NCBI GenBank assembly: GCA_934476675.1
Contig: CAKSOE010000008.1
Span: 1 to 64,000 of the forward strand
Reading direction: 5' to 3'
From: an uncultured Clostridia bacterium
Lineage (GTDB): Bacteria; Bacillota; Clostridia; UBA1381
Length of the DNA stretch: 64,000 nucleotides
Positions within the stretch are counted from its first letter, which is position 1. Each line of letters starts with the position of its first letter. This document shows, piece by piece, positions 7,700-16,887 of the stretch. Position numbers and translations under genes: made by a program. The notes beneath the pieces were generated by a model. That model had not been told where the DNA came from, searched no databases, and saw only the letters and a list, made by a program, of their open reading frames with translations.

Positions 7700-8695
7700 T
7701 TAAATAAACGGGTGACTGTTCACTACCAGTTTCAGCGGTTTTTCCGTAAGTATCATTCCGGGTAAAGCCGCCTGCAATTCCGCCAATGCACATATCGTAC
7801 CCGAAAGCATATACAAGTCCTCCGCTCCGTCTTTTTCAAAATCGGCGCTCAAAAGATATTCCGTATATCTATGTGCAAACTTTCTCAACATTCCCATACA
7901 GTCCTTGCGCCGATAGGTTGTCTGGCGCAAAGCGCGGTTTATACCGTAAATCCAGTAAAATTCCTCAAACGAAAACTTCTTTCCGAAATTGTTGCCCTCA
8001 TCAAGGCTGTTATAGAACTGAATACACGTATCTATCAGCCTTGCCGGATACCGCAGCGGCATATGCCTGTATTCTATGCTGAACATATAATTTGCATTTC
8101 CGCATATATATTCCGCAGGAAGATTATCACGGTAATTCACAAGTCCCAGTCCCGCAAGTCCCGTATCCTCGTCTGTGTTATTCCACAGCCATTTGAAAAA
8201 CGTTTTGCGGAATTCATCGTCCGCCTCGCCGGAATTTTCAAACGCAGCATAAAGTCCGCCTATATGCAACGATGCTGTAAGCGGCTTGTTTTCAATCGTT
8301 TCGTGTTCCATATACTCGTTCAGCTTATCGGAATTTTTCAGCTCCAGCATAGCCGTGAGCGGATACAGCGGATGTGAATCAAGCATATCCAGAGCCGCCG
8401 CACACATTCCCGTTGTGTGAAACGGCTCATTCTTTTCCTCCGCAAAAAGACCCGTATCGGGATTTTGGAGCGATTGTATTGCTTTTATGTATTTCAGACG
8501 TCCGCTGTAAGACTTCGGAAGTCCGCCCGTCATATACAGAATATTCACCGCCGCCGTACATCCGTAGGCATTTATCTCCGTTTTCGCCGCTTTGCCGCCA
8601 TCCTCGGCAAGCGTTCTCGCAAAAGCGCCGTATTGAAGATAATGCTCTTTTACTGCTTTTTCGGCTTTATCCGTAAATTCTCGAAAATCTATCAT
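7700..8695 (-). CDS. Unknown all-helical protein (alpha/alpha-toroid-like)
   Basis: I do not recognise this 331-aa protein. It has no signal peptide. Its repeated helical segments with Gly/Asn/Asp-rich turns (such as SLQNPDTGLF, HTTGMCAAALDML and DEDTGLAGLG) resemble the QNPDGG-like repeats of prenyltransferase/squalene-cyclase alpha-alpha toroids and some glycosidase-associated helical barrels. Key catalytic residues of those families cannot be confirmed. It follows the GH38 alpha-mannosidase in the same direction after a 116-nt gap with its own promoter, so a role in the same glycan pathway is possible but is inference only. Confidence 0.6.
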   Translation of the reverse strand: MIDFREFTDKAEKAVKEHYLQYGAFARTLAEDGGKAAKTEINAYGCTAAVNILYMTGGLPKSYSGRLKYIKAIQSLQNPDTGLFAEEKNEPFHTTGMCAAALDMLDSHPLYPLTAMLELKNSDKLNEYMEHETIENKPLTASLHIGGLYAAFENSGEADDEFRKTFFKWLWNNTDEDTGLAGLGLVNYRDNLPAEYICGNANYMFSIEYRHMPLRYPARLIDTCIQFYNSLDEGNNFGKKFSFEEFYWIYGINRALRQTTYRRKDCMGMLRKFAHRYTEYLLSADFEKDGAEDLYMLSGTICALAELQAALPGMILTEKPLKLVVNSHPFI

Positions 8696-8749
8696 TCATG
8701 TAAATCTCCTTATCAGATTTTAAGTAAATCTCAACGGTGTCATGATATA

Positions 8750-8778
8750 ATTTTAACACGTAATTTATTTAAAATCAA
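8750..8778 (-). promoter_or_regulatory. Sigma-A promoter for the gene at 7700-8695
   Basis: On the minus strand, -35 TTGATT (8773-8778), a 17-nt spacer and -10 TAAAAT (8750-8755) lie about 54 nt before the start codon. Confidence 0.65.
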
Positions 8779-8811
8779 TAGAAAACTCAATTAAATGTGA
8801 TTTTTTATTTA

Positions 8812-11800
8812 TTACAGTTCTGCCAGCAATGTGATTATCTCAAAATTACCCGTTCCTACTTTAACCGTATTTCCGCTTCCCAGCTCCTTTATCGGTTCTT
8901 CAAGCATATTGCACAGGCTTATTTTCTTTGCGTCAAAGCCAAGCTTGATTGTCGGGGTTGATTTTCTGTTCCACGCATCATAAAGTCTGATAACTATTCC
9001 ATTGCCGCTTTCCGCCTGCTTTACCGTCTCGATTATGATATTATCACTGTCGCACGATACAAGACTGTACTCACCCGAAAGCTTTCCTTTTCCGTCCGTA
9101 TAAAGCGCCTCCATGGGACGGTTGAGCTTGTATGCTTCATTTATTGTTCCGCCCGTCTTAAAGCTGCCGCTGTGCGGATATATCGAATACGTAAAGCTGT
9201 ACAGTCCCTGATCTGCCTCAGGATTGGGGTGTGTTCCGCATTTGATGAGTGTAAGCGTCATTTCGCTGCCGAGTGTGCTGTAACCGTATTTGCAGTTGTT
9301 AAGTATACTGATTCCGTAGTTGTCCTCAGATAAATCCGCCCACTTCTGTGCGCACACCTCAAACTTTGCGCAATCCCAGCTTGTATTCTGATGTGTACTG
9401 CGCTCGACATTTCCGAACTGTACCTCATACGACGCCTTGTCGGAATGAATGTTTGTCGGGAACACAGCCTTTAATATAACGTGATGCTCGTGCCAGTCTA
9501 TGCTGTTTTTAACATCTATTCTGCGGCTTTTTGCATACACTATAATCTGCTGTGTGATTTCGGACGACATATATCTGCGCTTTATCTCAAAACCGCCGAA
9601 GCCGCTGCCGTTTATCGGTTTAACCTCCGAAACATCATCAACATTCCACATTTTCTGTTTGTAGTAGTTTGTTATTTCCCAGTTATCGTACTGACGCGGA
9701 TAATCCTCAAATACGCAAAGCTTATTCGCTGATTCGCCCTCTTTTACACATTCTCTTTCGTTATCCTTATCGAAAATGGAAACGATATTCATTTTGTCAT
9801 CAAAAACGATGCTGTAATGCGGACTTTCAATTTTCTTATCCGTCACCTGCACTGCTTCCGCCGCCGGTTCTTCTATAACCTTCCAGCCCATTGCCGGAAT
9901 GTTTTCGGCATATATTGTTTTGCCGTCAATTTCCACATAGTCCGATGATTCAAAGGAATTGGGATTGTATACGAAAATTCCCTTTTCGGCTGTGTTGGCA
10001 GCAAGATGTTCAAGGCTGTTTTTCTTAACCGCTCCGATATCTTCTCTTACCTTTGCATATTCCTTGTCGCTTTCCTCATACACCTCAAAAATCGACGAAC
10101 CCGGAATAATATCATGGAACTGATTTAAAAGAATTGTCGTCCAGCTCTTATGGAATGTGCCGTCGGGATACTCACCGTCCAGAAGCAGCTTATCCGCCGC
10201 CGCAAGAGTTTCCGCACCCTGGCACAGAAATTCACATTCACGGTTATTTTTCTTGTTCTTTGCGATTGACGTATATGTTCCTCTGTGAAATTCCAGATAC
10301 AGCTCGCCTACCCATTTCGGCACTCGTCCGCTGATTTCGCAGTTTTTCTTAAAGTTTTCCTCCGCCCTGTTAAGGAAGTCTCCGGCAAAGCTCATCTGCG
10401 CCTTAGGCATTCCGGGCAAACCGTATTCCAGACGCTTTTCCGTCTCTATCATTTCCTCGGTCGGGCCGCCGCCGCCGTCACCGTAGCCGTATGTAACTAT
10501 TGTTTCGTTTCCGTAGTCCTTTTGCTGAAATCTTTCCCATGTTCCCAGATTCATCTGCGGAGATACCGTGCCGACATACGTGGTAAAACATTCGTCTTGC
10601 AGATATTGCGAATGATTCTGCGCCGTAAGGAAGTATGTGAAAATTTCCGTTCCGTCAAGTCCCTCCCACATAAATTCGTCATAGGGCAGCTTATTTGATT
10701 CGTTCCAGCTGATTTTTGACGTTACAAACTTATCTACACCGGATTTTTTCAGAATCTGCGGCAGCGCTGCACTGTAACCGAAAACGTCCGGCAGCCACAG
10801 AATATTGCTGTCAACGTCAAATTCATTTTTCATGAACGCTTTGCCGTACATAATCTGTCTTATCAGACTTTCGCCGGAGGAAAGATTACAGTCGGCTTCA
10901 AGCCACATCGCGCCTTCAACCTCCCAGCGACCCTCTTTTACCTTTTCCTTTACTCTTTCGTAGAGCTTGGGTTCTTCCTCTTTTAAATATTGGTAAAGCT
11001 GCGGCTGTGACGACATGAATACATATTCGGGGTATCTGTCCATAAGATTCAGTACTGTTGAGAATGTACGCTGAACCTTTTCTCTTGTCTGGTCAAGCGT
11101 CCAAAGCCATGCAACGTCTATATGCGTGTGTCCGATATAACTTACCACAGCGTCGCTGTTTCCGCATTCCTTGCCGAAATACTCGTCTTTCAGATATTTT
11201 TCCGCATTTTCAATGCTCTTATAGAACTCAGCGCTTTTTACGTTTCTGAAATCAATTCTGTTACAAGCCTGTTCGAGATGCTTCATTGTTCTTATGAACG
11301 TATAGTCCTTTTCATCAAAGCACATTGCGGCGTCATACGGCACCTGCAAGTCGTAATAAAGGCTCTTTATTCTTTCGTCAACCGCCGTTATATCCGCCAG
11401 AACATCGGTATGCGATTCAATCATTCCTGTATAGAAATATAATAAAATCTTATATTCCGTATCCGGTTTTAACGGCGCACTGCGGTGATTTATGTCCAGT
11501 CCCTGGACTATTTCGCCGTTTAAATACAGCAATCCCTGCGGATTTGTTGCGTCCCATGTGCCCTCGTGTCCCGTCGTCAGAGTGAACATCAGCTGTTCGC
11601 CCTCATTTACGGACGGAGTTTTAACCTCCGTATAGAACCAAAAATGCTTATCCTTGCCCTGCACTCTGTCAAAACGCTTGAAATCCTCCCATGCACCGTC
11701 CGGCACCGGCATTTCCTGCGGCTCTTTATAGCCGCACGGCTTATACTTCATGCTTTCAATTTCATACACTGTTCTCTGCGACAATTCCTTTAATTTTTCA

Positions 11801-11838
11801 CAGGTCACGCGAACCTTGTCTTTAATAAATTTATCCAT
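8812..11838 (-). CDS. GH38 alpha-mannosidase
   Basis: The 1008-aa enzyme shows the family 38 architecture: an N-terminal beta region (1-220), the catalytic domain with zinc motif HTHIDVAW (237-244) and WLPDVFGY (348-355, with Asp351 as expected nucleophile), a helical middle and a large C-terminal beta domain. It has no signal peptide, so it is probably cytoplasmic and acts on imported mannosides, like most bacterial GH38 enzymes. The ATG at 11838 follows an AAAGGAG site. It is divergent from an AraC regulator at 12000 that probably controls it. Linkage specificity cannot be read from the sequence. Confidence 0.93.
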   Translation of the reverse strand: MDKFIKDKVRVTCEKLKELSQRTVYEIESMKYKPCGYKEPQEMPVPDGAWEDFKRFDRVQGKDKHFWFYTEVKTPSVNEGEQLMFTLTTGHEGTWDATNPQGLLYLNGEIVQGLDINHRSAPLKPDTEYKILLYFYTGMIESHTDVLADITAVDERIKSLYYDLQVPYDAAMCFDEKDYTFIRTMKHLEQACNRIDFRNVKSAEFYKSIENAEKYLKDEYFGKECGNSDAVVSYIGHTHIDVAWLWTLDQTREKVQRTFSTVLNLMDRYPEYVFMSSQPQLYQYLKEEEPKLYERVKEKVKEGRWEVEGAMWLEADCNLSSGESLIRQIMYGKAFMKNEFDVDSNILWLPDVFGYSAALPQILKKSGVDKFVTSKISWNESNKLPYDEFMWEGLDGTEIFTYFLTAQNHSQYLQDECFTTYVGTVSPQMNLGTWERFQQKDYGNETIVTYGYGDGGGGPTEEMIETEKRLEYGLPGMPKAQMSFAGDFLNRAEENFKKNCEISGRVPKWVGELYLEFHRGTYTSIAKNKKNNRECEFLCQGAETLAAADKLLLDGEYPDGTFHKSWTTILLNQFHDIIPGSSIFEVYEESDKEYAKVREDIGAVKKNSLEHLAANTAEKGIFVYNPNSFESSDYVEIDGKTIYAENIPAMGWKVIEEPAAEAVQVTDKKIESPHYSIVFDDKMNIVSIFDKDNERECVKEGESANKLCVFEDYPRQYDNWEITNYYKQKMWNVDDVSEVKPINGSGFGGFEIKRRYMSSEITQQIIVYAKSRRIDVKNSIDWHEHHVILKAVFPTNIHSDKASYEVQFGNVERSTHQNTSWDCAKFEVCAQKWADLSEDNYGISILNNCKYGYSTLGSEMTLTLIKCGTHPNPEADQGLYSFTYSIYPHSGSFKTGGTINEAYKLNRPMEALYTDGKGKLSGEYSLVSCDSDNIIIETVKQAESGNGIVIRLYDAWNRKSTPTIKLGFDAKKISLCNMLEEPIKELGSGNTVKVGTGNFEIITLLAEL

Positions 11839-11893
11839 TAAACCATTCTCCTTTCGTGATAAACCCTCTGCATATAAATTATCATAAATCCGC

Positions 11894-11922
11894 TTGCGGC
11901 GCTACTGTTTTTATGATATAAT
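11894..11922 (+). promoter_or_regulatory. Promoter for the AraC regulator next to GH38
   Basis: TTGCGG (11894-11899), 17 nt and TATAAT (11917-11922) on the plus strand lie in the 161-nt space between the divergent mannosidase and regulator genes. The likely operator for both genes lies in this same space. Confidence 0.65.
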
Positions 11923-11999
11923 AATTATGGTATTGTGATATTTTTAAAAAGGAGTGATTTGCTACGGAACCTTCAAAACGGCTTCGTGCCGAGGATAAC

Positions 12000-12842
12000 G
12001 TGGATATGGAGGCGCAGTGTCTTTACCGCTTTGTGCAGGGTGTTAACGACAGTTTTTCTTCACACCGCCATGAATTTTACGAGATTTTTATAACTGTTTC
12101 GGGAACGGTTCGCCATCGCATTAACGGACACACTATCCCCCTCCCCGAGGGCAGTCTTGTGTTCATACGTCCCGATGACGACCACGGATATTTGTATGAT
12201 GACAAAAAAAGCGATGAAACCGCATACATAAACCTTACGTTTACAACGGAAACCGCATTGCAGCTTTTTGAATATCTTTCCGACGGTTTTCCGTCAAAGC
12301 GGCTTTTAACAACTCCCATGCCGCCGACAGTCATTCTTACGGCAAGCGAAAAAAAGCGGCTTATCGCGCAAATCGGCGAATTGAATGCCGTTAAATGGCA
12401 GGACAAAAAGCAGCTGAAATTACGAATGAGGGTTCTTTTGGCTGATATATTTTCAAGATATTTTTCGGCGTACACTCCCGTGTCGGAGTCGGATATTCCG
12501 CTGTGGCTTTCACAGCTTACGGACAGTATGCGCCTTAAAGAAAATTTTACAAAAGGAATGGAACAGATGCGTAATTTAAGCGGCAAAAGCCGCGAACATA
12601 TATCGCGGTGCATAAAAAAATACTACGGCGTTTCCGCCTCGGAATATATAAACGATTTAAAAACAAATTATGCCGCAAACCTGCTTGTAAACACAAATTC
12701 TGAGGTTATTGACGTGTGCTTTGAGGCAGGTTTTCAGAATGTGAGCTGGTTTTACACAAGCTTTAAGAAAAAATACGGTGTTTCGCCGAAAAAATTCCGC
12801 GCGGAACACAATCCGCACGGAATTAATCAGGTTATTTTTTAG
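12000..12842 (+). CDS. AraC-family regulator, probable controller of the alpha-mannosidase
   Basis: The 280-aa protein has an N-terminal cupin-like sensing half (HRHEFYEIF near residue 21, PLPEGSLVFIRPDD near 42-55) and a C-terminal double helix-turn-helix. The second HTH ends in VCFEAGFQNVSWFYTSFKK and KKYGVSPKKFR, the AraC signature. It probably responds to a sugar and activates the divergent GH38 gene. Start choice is uncertain. GTG 12000 has a GAGG site 5 nt upstream, but the best ribosome site in the region (AAAGGAG, 11948-11954) is followed in frame by no ATG, GTG or TTG at normal spacing. Its 3' end overlaps the convergent spoVAE gene by 11 nt. Confidence 0.85.
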   Translation: MDMEAQCLYRFVQGVNDSFSSHRHEFYEIFITVSGTVRHRINGHTIPLPEGSLVFIRPDDDHGYLYDDKKSDETAYINLTFTTETALQLFEYLSDGFPSKRLLTTPMPPTVILTASEKKRLIAQIGELNAVKWQDKKQLKLRMRVLLADIFSRYFSAYTPVSESDIPLWLSQLTDSMRLKENFTKGMEQMRNLSGKSREHISRCIKKYYGVSASEYINDLKTNYAANLLVNTNSEVIDVCFEAGFQNVSWFYTSFKKKYGVSPKKFRAEHNPHGINQVIF

Positions 12843-13188
12843 ATTTTGACTTAAACACAAGCGCAACGATAAATCCGAATACAATCGCCGCACTTATGCC
12901 GCCGGCGGCGGCAGTAAGTCCGCCCGTGAATATTCCCCAAAAGCCGTTTTCCGAAACGGCTTTATACACGCCCTTGCAGAGGTTATATCCGAATCCGGTG
13001 AGCGGCACGGTAGCGCCCGCTCCGGCAAACTTAACCAAAGGTTCATACAAATTCACAAGCTGCAAAGCCACGCCGGCAACAACAAAGCTCACAAGGATTC
13101 TTGCCGGAGTCAGCATTGTTTTATCTATCAGAATTTGTCCTATCACACAAATCAAACCGCCAATAATATACGCCTTTAAATACATCAT
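12832..13188 (-). CDS. spoVAE: Stage V sporulation protein AE
   Basis: The 118-aa membrane protein matches SpoVAE (the AEB type). It has about three to four hydrophobic segments, the early GGLICVIGQILID, the Gly-rich FAGAGATVPLTGFGYNL centre and a basic C-terminus. SpoVA proteins form the spore inner-membrane channel for Ca-dipicolinic acid uptake and release. The start has a GAGGAG site. It lies 15 nt after spoVAD, as in a normal spoVA operon. Its stop codon overlaps the convergent AraC gene. Confidence 0.92.
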   Translation of the reverse strand: MMYLKAYIIGGLICVIGQILIDKTMLTPARILVSFVVAGVALQLVNLYEPLVKFAGAGATVPLTGFGYNLCKGVYKAVSENGFWGIFTGGLTAAAGGISAAIVFGFIVALVFKSKSKK

Positions 13189-13203
13189 ATCCGCTGCTCC
13201 TCT

Positions 13204-14211
13204 CTACGCACTGATTGCCACTGCATGAGCAATCGCCGGAATTGTCTCGCCCTGCTTTACCGTCATCGGGTTCATAAGCGCACCTGTTGCAATCAAAAGC
13301 ACACGCTTATATTTTCCGCTGCGTATTTCCTTTATTATGTGTCCGCAGAACACGCTTCCGCAGCAGCCGCAGCCGCTTCCGCCGGAATGTACATCCTGTT
13401 TTTCTATATCGAATATAATTTTTCCGCAGTCATTGTGATTTTCGCGTATATCATAGCCTTCTTCAAGCATAAGCTCCTCTAAAATATCCGAGCCTATAAG
13501 CCCCAAATCTCCCGTCAGAATCAAATCGTAATCGTCCGCTTTAAGTCCCGTATCCTCAAAGTGTGCAGTAAGCGTATCTATCGCCGCCGGAGCCATTGCC
13601 GCACCCATATTGTTTAGATCACTTACTCCCATATCAATTATTTTTCCGGTGGTTACATGAGTTATTTTCGGCCCGTCGCCGTCCTTTGCAAGCACGGCAC
13701 AGCCTGCTCCCGTAACCGTCCACTGCGCCGACGGCGCTCTTTGTCCGCCGTATTCCAAAGGATAGCGGAACTGTTTTTCCGCACTGCAAAAGTGACTGGA
13801 CGTTACGCACATCGCATAATCCGCATATCCGCCGCTTATGAGCATACTTCCGATTGAAAGGCTTTCCGCCATTGTGGAACACGCTCCGTACAGACCCAGA
13901 AACGGTATCTCCAAATCACGCATACCGTAATGCGCACCCACGCACTGATTGAGCAAATCACCGGCAAGCACGTAATTTATATCCGCAGGAGTAAGCTTTG
14001 CTTTTTTAAGCGCCGTCAACGCCGCCTCACGCTGAAGCCGGCTTTCGGATTTTTCCCATGTTTCCTCGCCGAATTTATCGTCCTCCAGTATAATGTCAAA
14101 GCTCTGCGCAATAGGGCCCTCGCCCTCTTTTTGCCCTACAATCGCCGCCGTTTCGAGTATTGTCGCCGGTTCGCCGAACGTAACCGTTTGCTTTCCTAAT
14201 CTTTGATTCAT
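13204..14211 (-). CDS. spoVAD: Stage V sporulation protein AD
   Basis: The 335-aa protein is SpoVAD, a thiolase-fold protein that binds dipicolinic acid and is part of the SpoVA complex in the spore inner membrane. Typical segments are QRLGKQTV at the start, the LAGDLLNQC and GLYGACSTMAE (Cys) regions and SGGSGCGCCGSVFCGHI near the C-terminus. The frame is open to 14256, but ATG 14211 follows a GGAGGAGA site and gives the family N-terminus. spoVAC, which normally precedes it, is not adjacent: the upstream gene is an unrelated secreted protein. Confidence 0.93.
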   Translation of the reverse strand: MNQRLGKQTVTFGEPATILETAAIVGQKEGEGPIAQSFDIILEDDKFGEETWEKSESRLQREAALTALKKAKLTPADINYVLAGDLLNQCVGAHYGMRDLEIPFLGLYGACSTMAESLSIGSMLISGGYADYAMCVTSSHFCSAEKQFRYPLEYGGQRAPSAQWTVTGAGCAVLAKDGDGPKITHVTTGKIIDMGVSDLNNMGAAMAPAAIDTLTAHFEDTGLKADDYDLILTGDLGLIGSDILEELMLEEGYDIRENHNDCGKIIFDIEKQDVHSGGSGCGCCGSVFCGHIIKEIRSGKYKRVLLIATGALMNPMTVKQGETIPAIAHAVAISA

Positions 14212-14284
14212 ATTCTCTCCTCCGATTTCTGTACTTATTTTTTGCCGATAATGCAAAAAATATACAAAAATTCAAAAAGAGTGA

Positions 14285-16819
14285 TTATTTGCTTTTAATT
14301 ACCGCAGTCTGGCTTTCCTGTACCCAATCTACACTGCAACCGAGTTTTTCGGCAACAAATCGTATAGGAATAAGGGTTTTATCGTTTTCGATAAACGGCG
14401 GCGTATCAAGGGTATATTCCTCACCGTTTACGTAAGCCTTGTCCGAACCTATCTGCAATCGTATTTCTCCGCCGTTTACAAGGATTTCTTTTGTTTCGTC
14501 TATCCATTCGACCTTTGCACCCATTTTTTCGAGGGTGTATCTGAACGGTATCATTGTTCTGTCGTTGATAACTCTTGCCGGAGTTTCGTATGACAGATAT
14601 TCATTATTGAAAAGTACCTTTATATTATCTTTCGGCAATACGTTTTCGTACTTTAAAACCTCATACTTGCCGTACACGTACAAAACACCGTCACGGTACT
14701 GCACAGCTCTGAGATTAAGCGCTCTGTTAGGCAAAACTATATCAACCCAGTTTATACCGTCCGCCGACACTGATATTATATTCGGTGTTGTAAAGTCTGT
14801 GTCGATATTTTTGAGCGAACGCACACACCAATAGGCGTTTCCGGCGCTTTCAATGCTTTGCGGCTCATTATCCTCAAAAGAAATCTTCATAAGCTTATCC
14901 GCATTTGTTACATTGTATATGCCGTCTTTTTTAAACACTGCGCTTTTTGCGGTTACAACCGGTACACCGTATCCTGTTTCAAACTCTTTAAGTGTTTCTC
15001 CATCTGTTGATATATACACCTTTTTGTCCGTTTTTATATATGTACAATTTGCCGTATATGCCATTTGGCGCACGTAGCCGTCCAGTTCAAGCGTATTTTT
15101 GAGGTTGAATTTTTCATCAAACAGATACAGCTTATTTTCTATATCCTGCCCGAGAACATTATTCCCGTAATCGTCCCAGCCGCCGAAACGTGCGGCATAG
15201 CCCGATGCGGTTTTCACAATCTGCATTTCGCGGTTTCTGCACAGAAGTATGTTTTCCGCACTTTGGGGTAAGTCTATTTTTTTATTGCCCTCGTATAAGC
15301 TTCCGTTTTTCCAGTACATATATTCACTGCCGTTGAAAAACATATTTTTATACGGCACGAATTCCGTATATTCCGGCTGTTCCGTAAGGGTTATGTCTTT
15401 TAAATATTTGTAATTGTCAAATTTTATGTAATTTGACATTCCGCCATAGCAGTTTGTCGGCAAAATCAAATCAAAAATATACTTCTTTGTTTCACCCGGC
15501 GCAAGCGCTGCGCTGAACATACACTCCTCCGTTTTCGACCAGTTTATTCCCTTGCTTATCGCAAACGGATTTTCACGGCTCAGCGTACACGGATTAAGCA
15601 TATTGCCGTCCTCATCGCGCACTATGGCTATATTGGACGAAAGCGAAGTGGCAAGCATATAATTTACGGTACGCTCTACGCTGTCGCTGTTTGTGAGCGT
15701 GAAATGATACCTGTTCGTAACTCCGAAATTTCCGAGGTTGAACTGCCACTGCTGATACTCCGGCTCATATTCCGATATTTCGCCGTTCGGTACGTGATCC
15801 TCTTTTTTCCATGGCATTCCGTTTTCATAATACGTTGTATTGTAGTGGTGCGTGTCAAAAATCCACTCATCATCACGCTTTTTGACATTTGAGCCGTAAA
15901 ATTCGAGCTTACCCTTGTCGCGAAGATGTATCGACAGCATATCCGAATCAACGTCATGCGTCTTGCAGTAGCTTGACGCATCTCTCACCGCGTTTATATT
16001 CGTTACCCACTCATAGGCATTGTTTCCGTCGGGATAATACGGATTATATACCGTAACCGCCTGTCTTTCGCCGTTCTCCGTATCGGAGGTTACGTTTATA
16101 TCCATATTTGTTTCGACTATCGGCAGAGATTCCGGCTCAATTCCCTTTACGGTGGTATCGTTTCTGTAACCGATTACCTCCGCATCGGGGCAGTGATGTT
16201 CCCTGCTTTTTGCTCCGTAGCTTTTTAATGCCGCAAAATTCACGTCAGCGCTGCCGGAGAGTATCTCAAAATCCACAAGCATATTAAACGTAACTCTCGG
16301 CGGCACAGGCTCGTAATTATATATGTATTCGCTTGCCCAGCTGCTGTCTTTCCCTGCCGTAAACTCCGCCGGAAGCCGCGTTTTTCCGCTGTACGGCACA
16401 TATTGTCCCCAGCCGTCCAGGGTATGTATGCGCACATTCACAAAATCCGCCCATGCGCCCAGGCAGTCAAAATATTCACTGCCGCGCGGAATACCGTAGC
16501 CTACCGAGTTTATACGGATTTTCGCTCCGTTATCGGACAGAAACTCCAAGTCCGGCTCAACGTTAAAATCCGTCCAGTTATAATGACAGAAAAACACCTG
16601 ATATCTCCCGGGCTTTAAATCTTCATTTTTCAGCAGATATTTCGGTGACGGATTTTCGTCCGTTGACAATTCCGCCGCGGACAAAAATTCCGGATTGTTG
16701 CAGTATATCCACTGACCGCCGCCGTATTTGGTGAATTTCACTCCGACAGCGTCCGTCTGCGCATATACCTGCGTATTAACCATGCACAGAATAAATAATA
16801 ACAGTATAAATTTTTTCAC
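14285..16819 (-). CDS. Secreted stalk-domain protein ('copper amine oxidase N-terminal-like'), large unknown ectodomain
   Basis: The 844-aa protein has a clear signal peptide (about residues 1-20, ending QVYA). A long beta-rich extracellular region of unknown function follows, including a kelch- or propeller-like stretch of short strands at about 500-725. At the C-terminus, about residues 735-844, lies the repeat usually named 'copper amine oxidase N-terminal domain', with its INDRTMIPFRY and ENDKTLIPIRFVAE halves. In Clostridia this domain is a cell-surface stalk and carries no amine-oxidase activity. The ectodomain matches no family I can name. It lies upstream of spoVAD with a 73-nt gap, but functional linkage is doubtful. 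Confidence 0.75.
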   Translation of the reverse strand: MKKFILLLFILCMVNTQVYAQTDAVGVKFTKYGGGQWIYCNNPEFLSAAELSTDENPSPKYLLKNEDLKPGRYQVFFCHYNWTDFNVEPDLEFLSDNGAKIRINSVGYGIPRGSEYFDCLGAWADFVNVRIHTLDGWGQYVPYSGKTRLPAEFTAGKDSSWASEYIYNYEPVPPRVTFNMLVDFEILSGSADVNFAALKSYGAKSREHHCPDAEVIGYRNDTTVKGIEPESLPIVETNMDINVTSDTENGERQAVTVYNPYYPDGNNAYEWVTNINAVRDASSYCKTHDVDSDMLSIHLRDKGKLEFYGSNVKKRDDEWIFDTHHYNTTYYENGMPWKKEDHVPNGEISEYEPEYQQWQFNLGNFGVTNRYHFTLTNSDSVERTVNYMLATSLSSNIAIVRDEDGNMLNPCTLSRENPFAISKGINWSKTEECMFSAALAPGETKKYIFDLILPTNCYGGMSNYIKFDNYKYLKDITLTEQPEYTEFVPYKNMFFNGSEYMYWKNGSLYEGNKKIDLPQSAENILLCRNREMQIVKTASGYAARFGGWDDYGNNVLGQDIENKLYLFDEKFNLKNTLELDGYVRQMAYTANCTYIKTDKKVYISTDGETLKEFETGYGVPVVTAKSAVFKKDGIYNVTNADKLMKISFEDNEPQSIESAGNAYWCVRSLKNIDTDFTTPNIISVSADGINWVDIVLPNRALNLRAVQYRDGVLYVYGKYEVLKYENVLPKDNIKVLFNNEYLSYETPARVINDRTMIPFRYTLEKMGAKVEWIDETKEILVNGGEIRLQIGSDKAYVNGEEYTLDTPPFIENDKTLIPIRFVAEKLGCSVDWVQESQTAVIKSK

Positions 16820-16887
16820 AATCAGCCCTCCTTAACATAATTAACACTTACTGTTAATTTAGACGGATTTTGGCACCGAAAAGTTCC

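Noticed and set aside
14285..14640. Copper amine oxidase activity
   Set aside because: The C-terminal region matches only the N-terminal stalk repeat commonly given that name. No catalytic domain or topaquinone motif is present.
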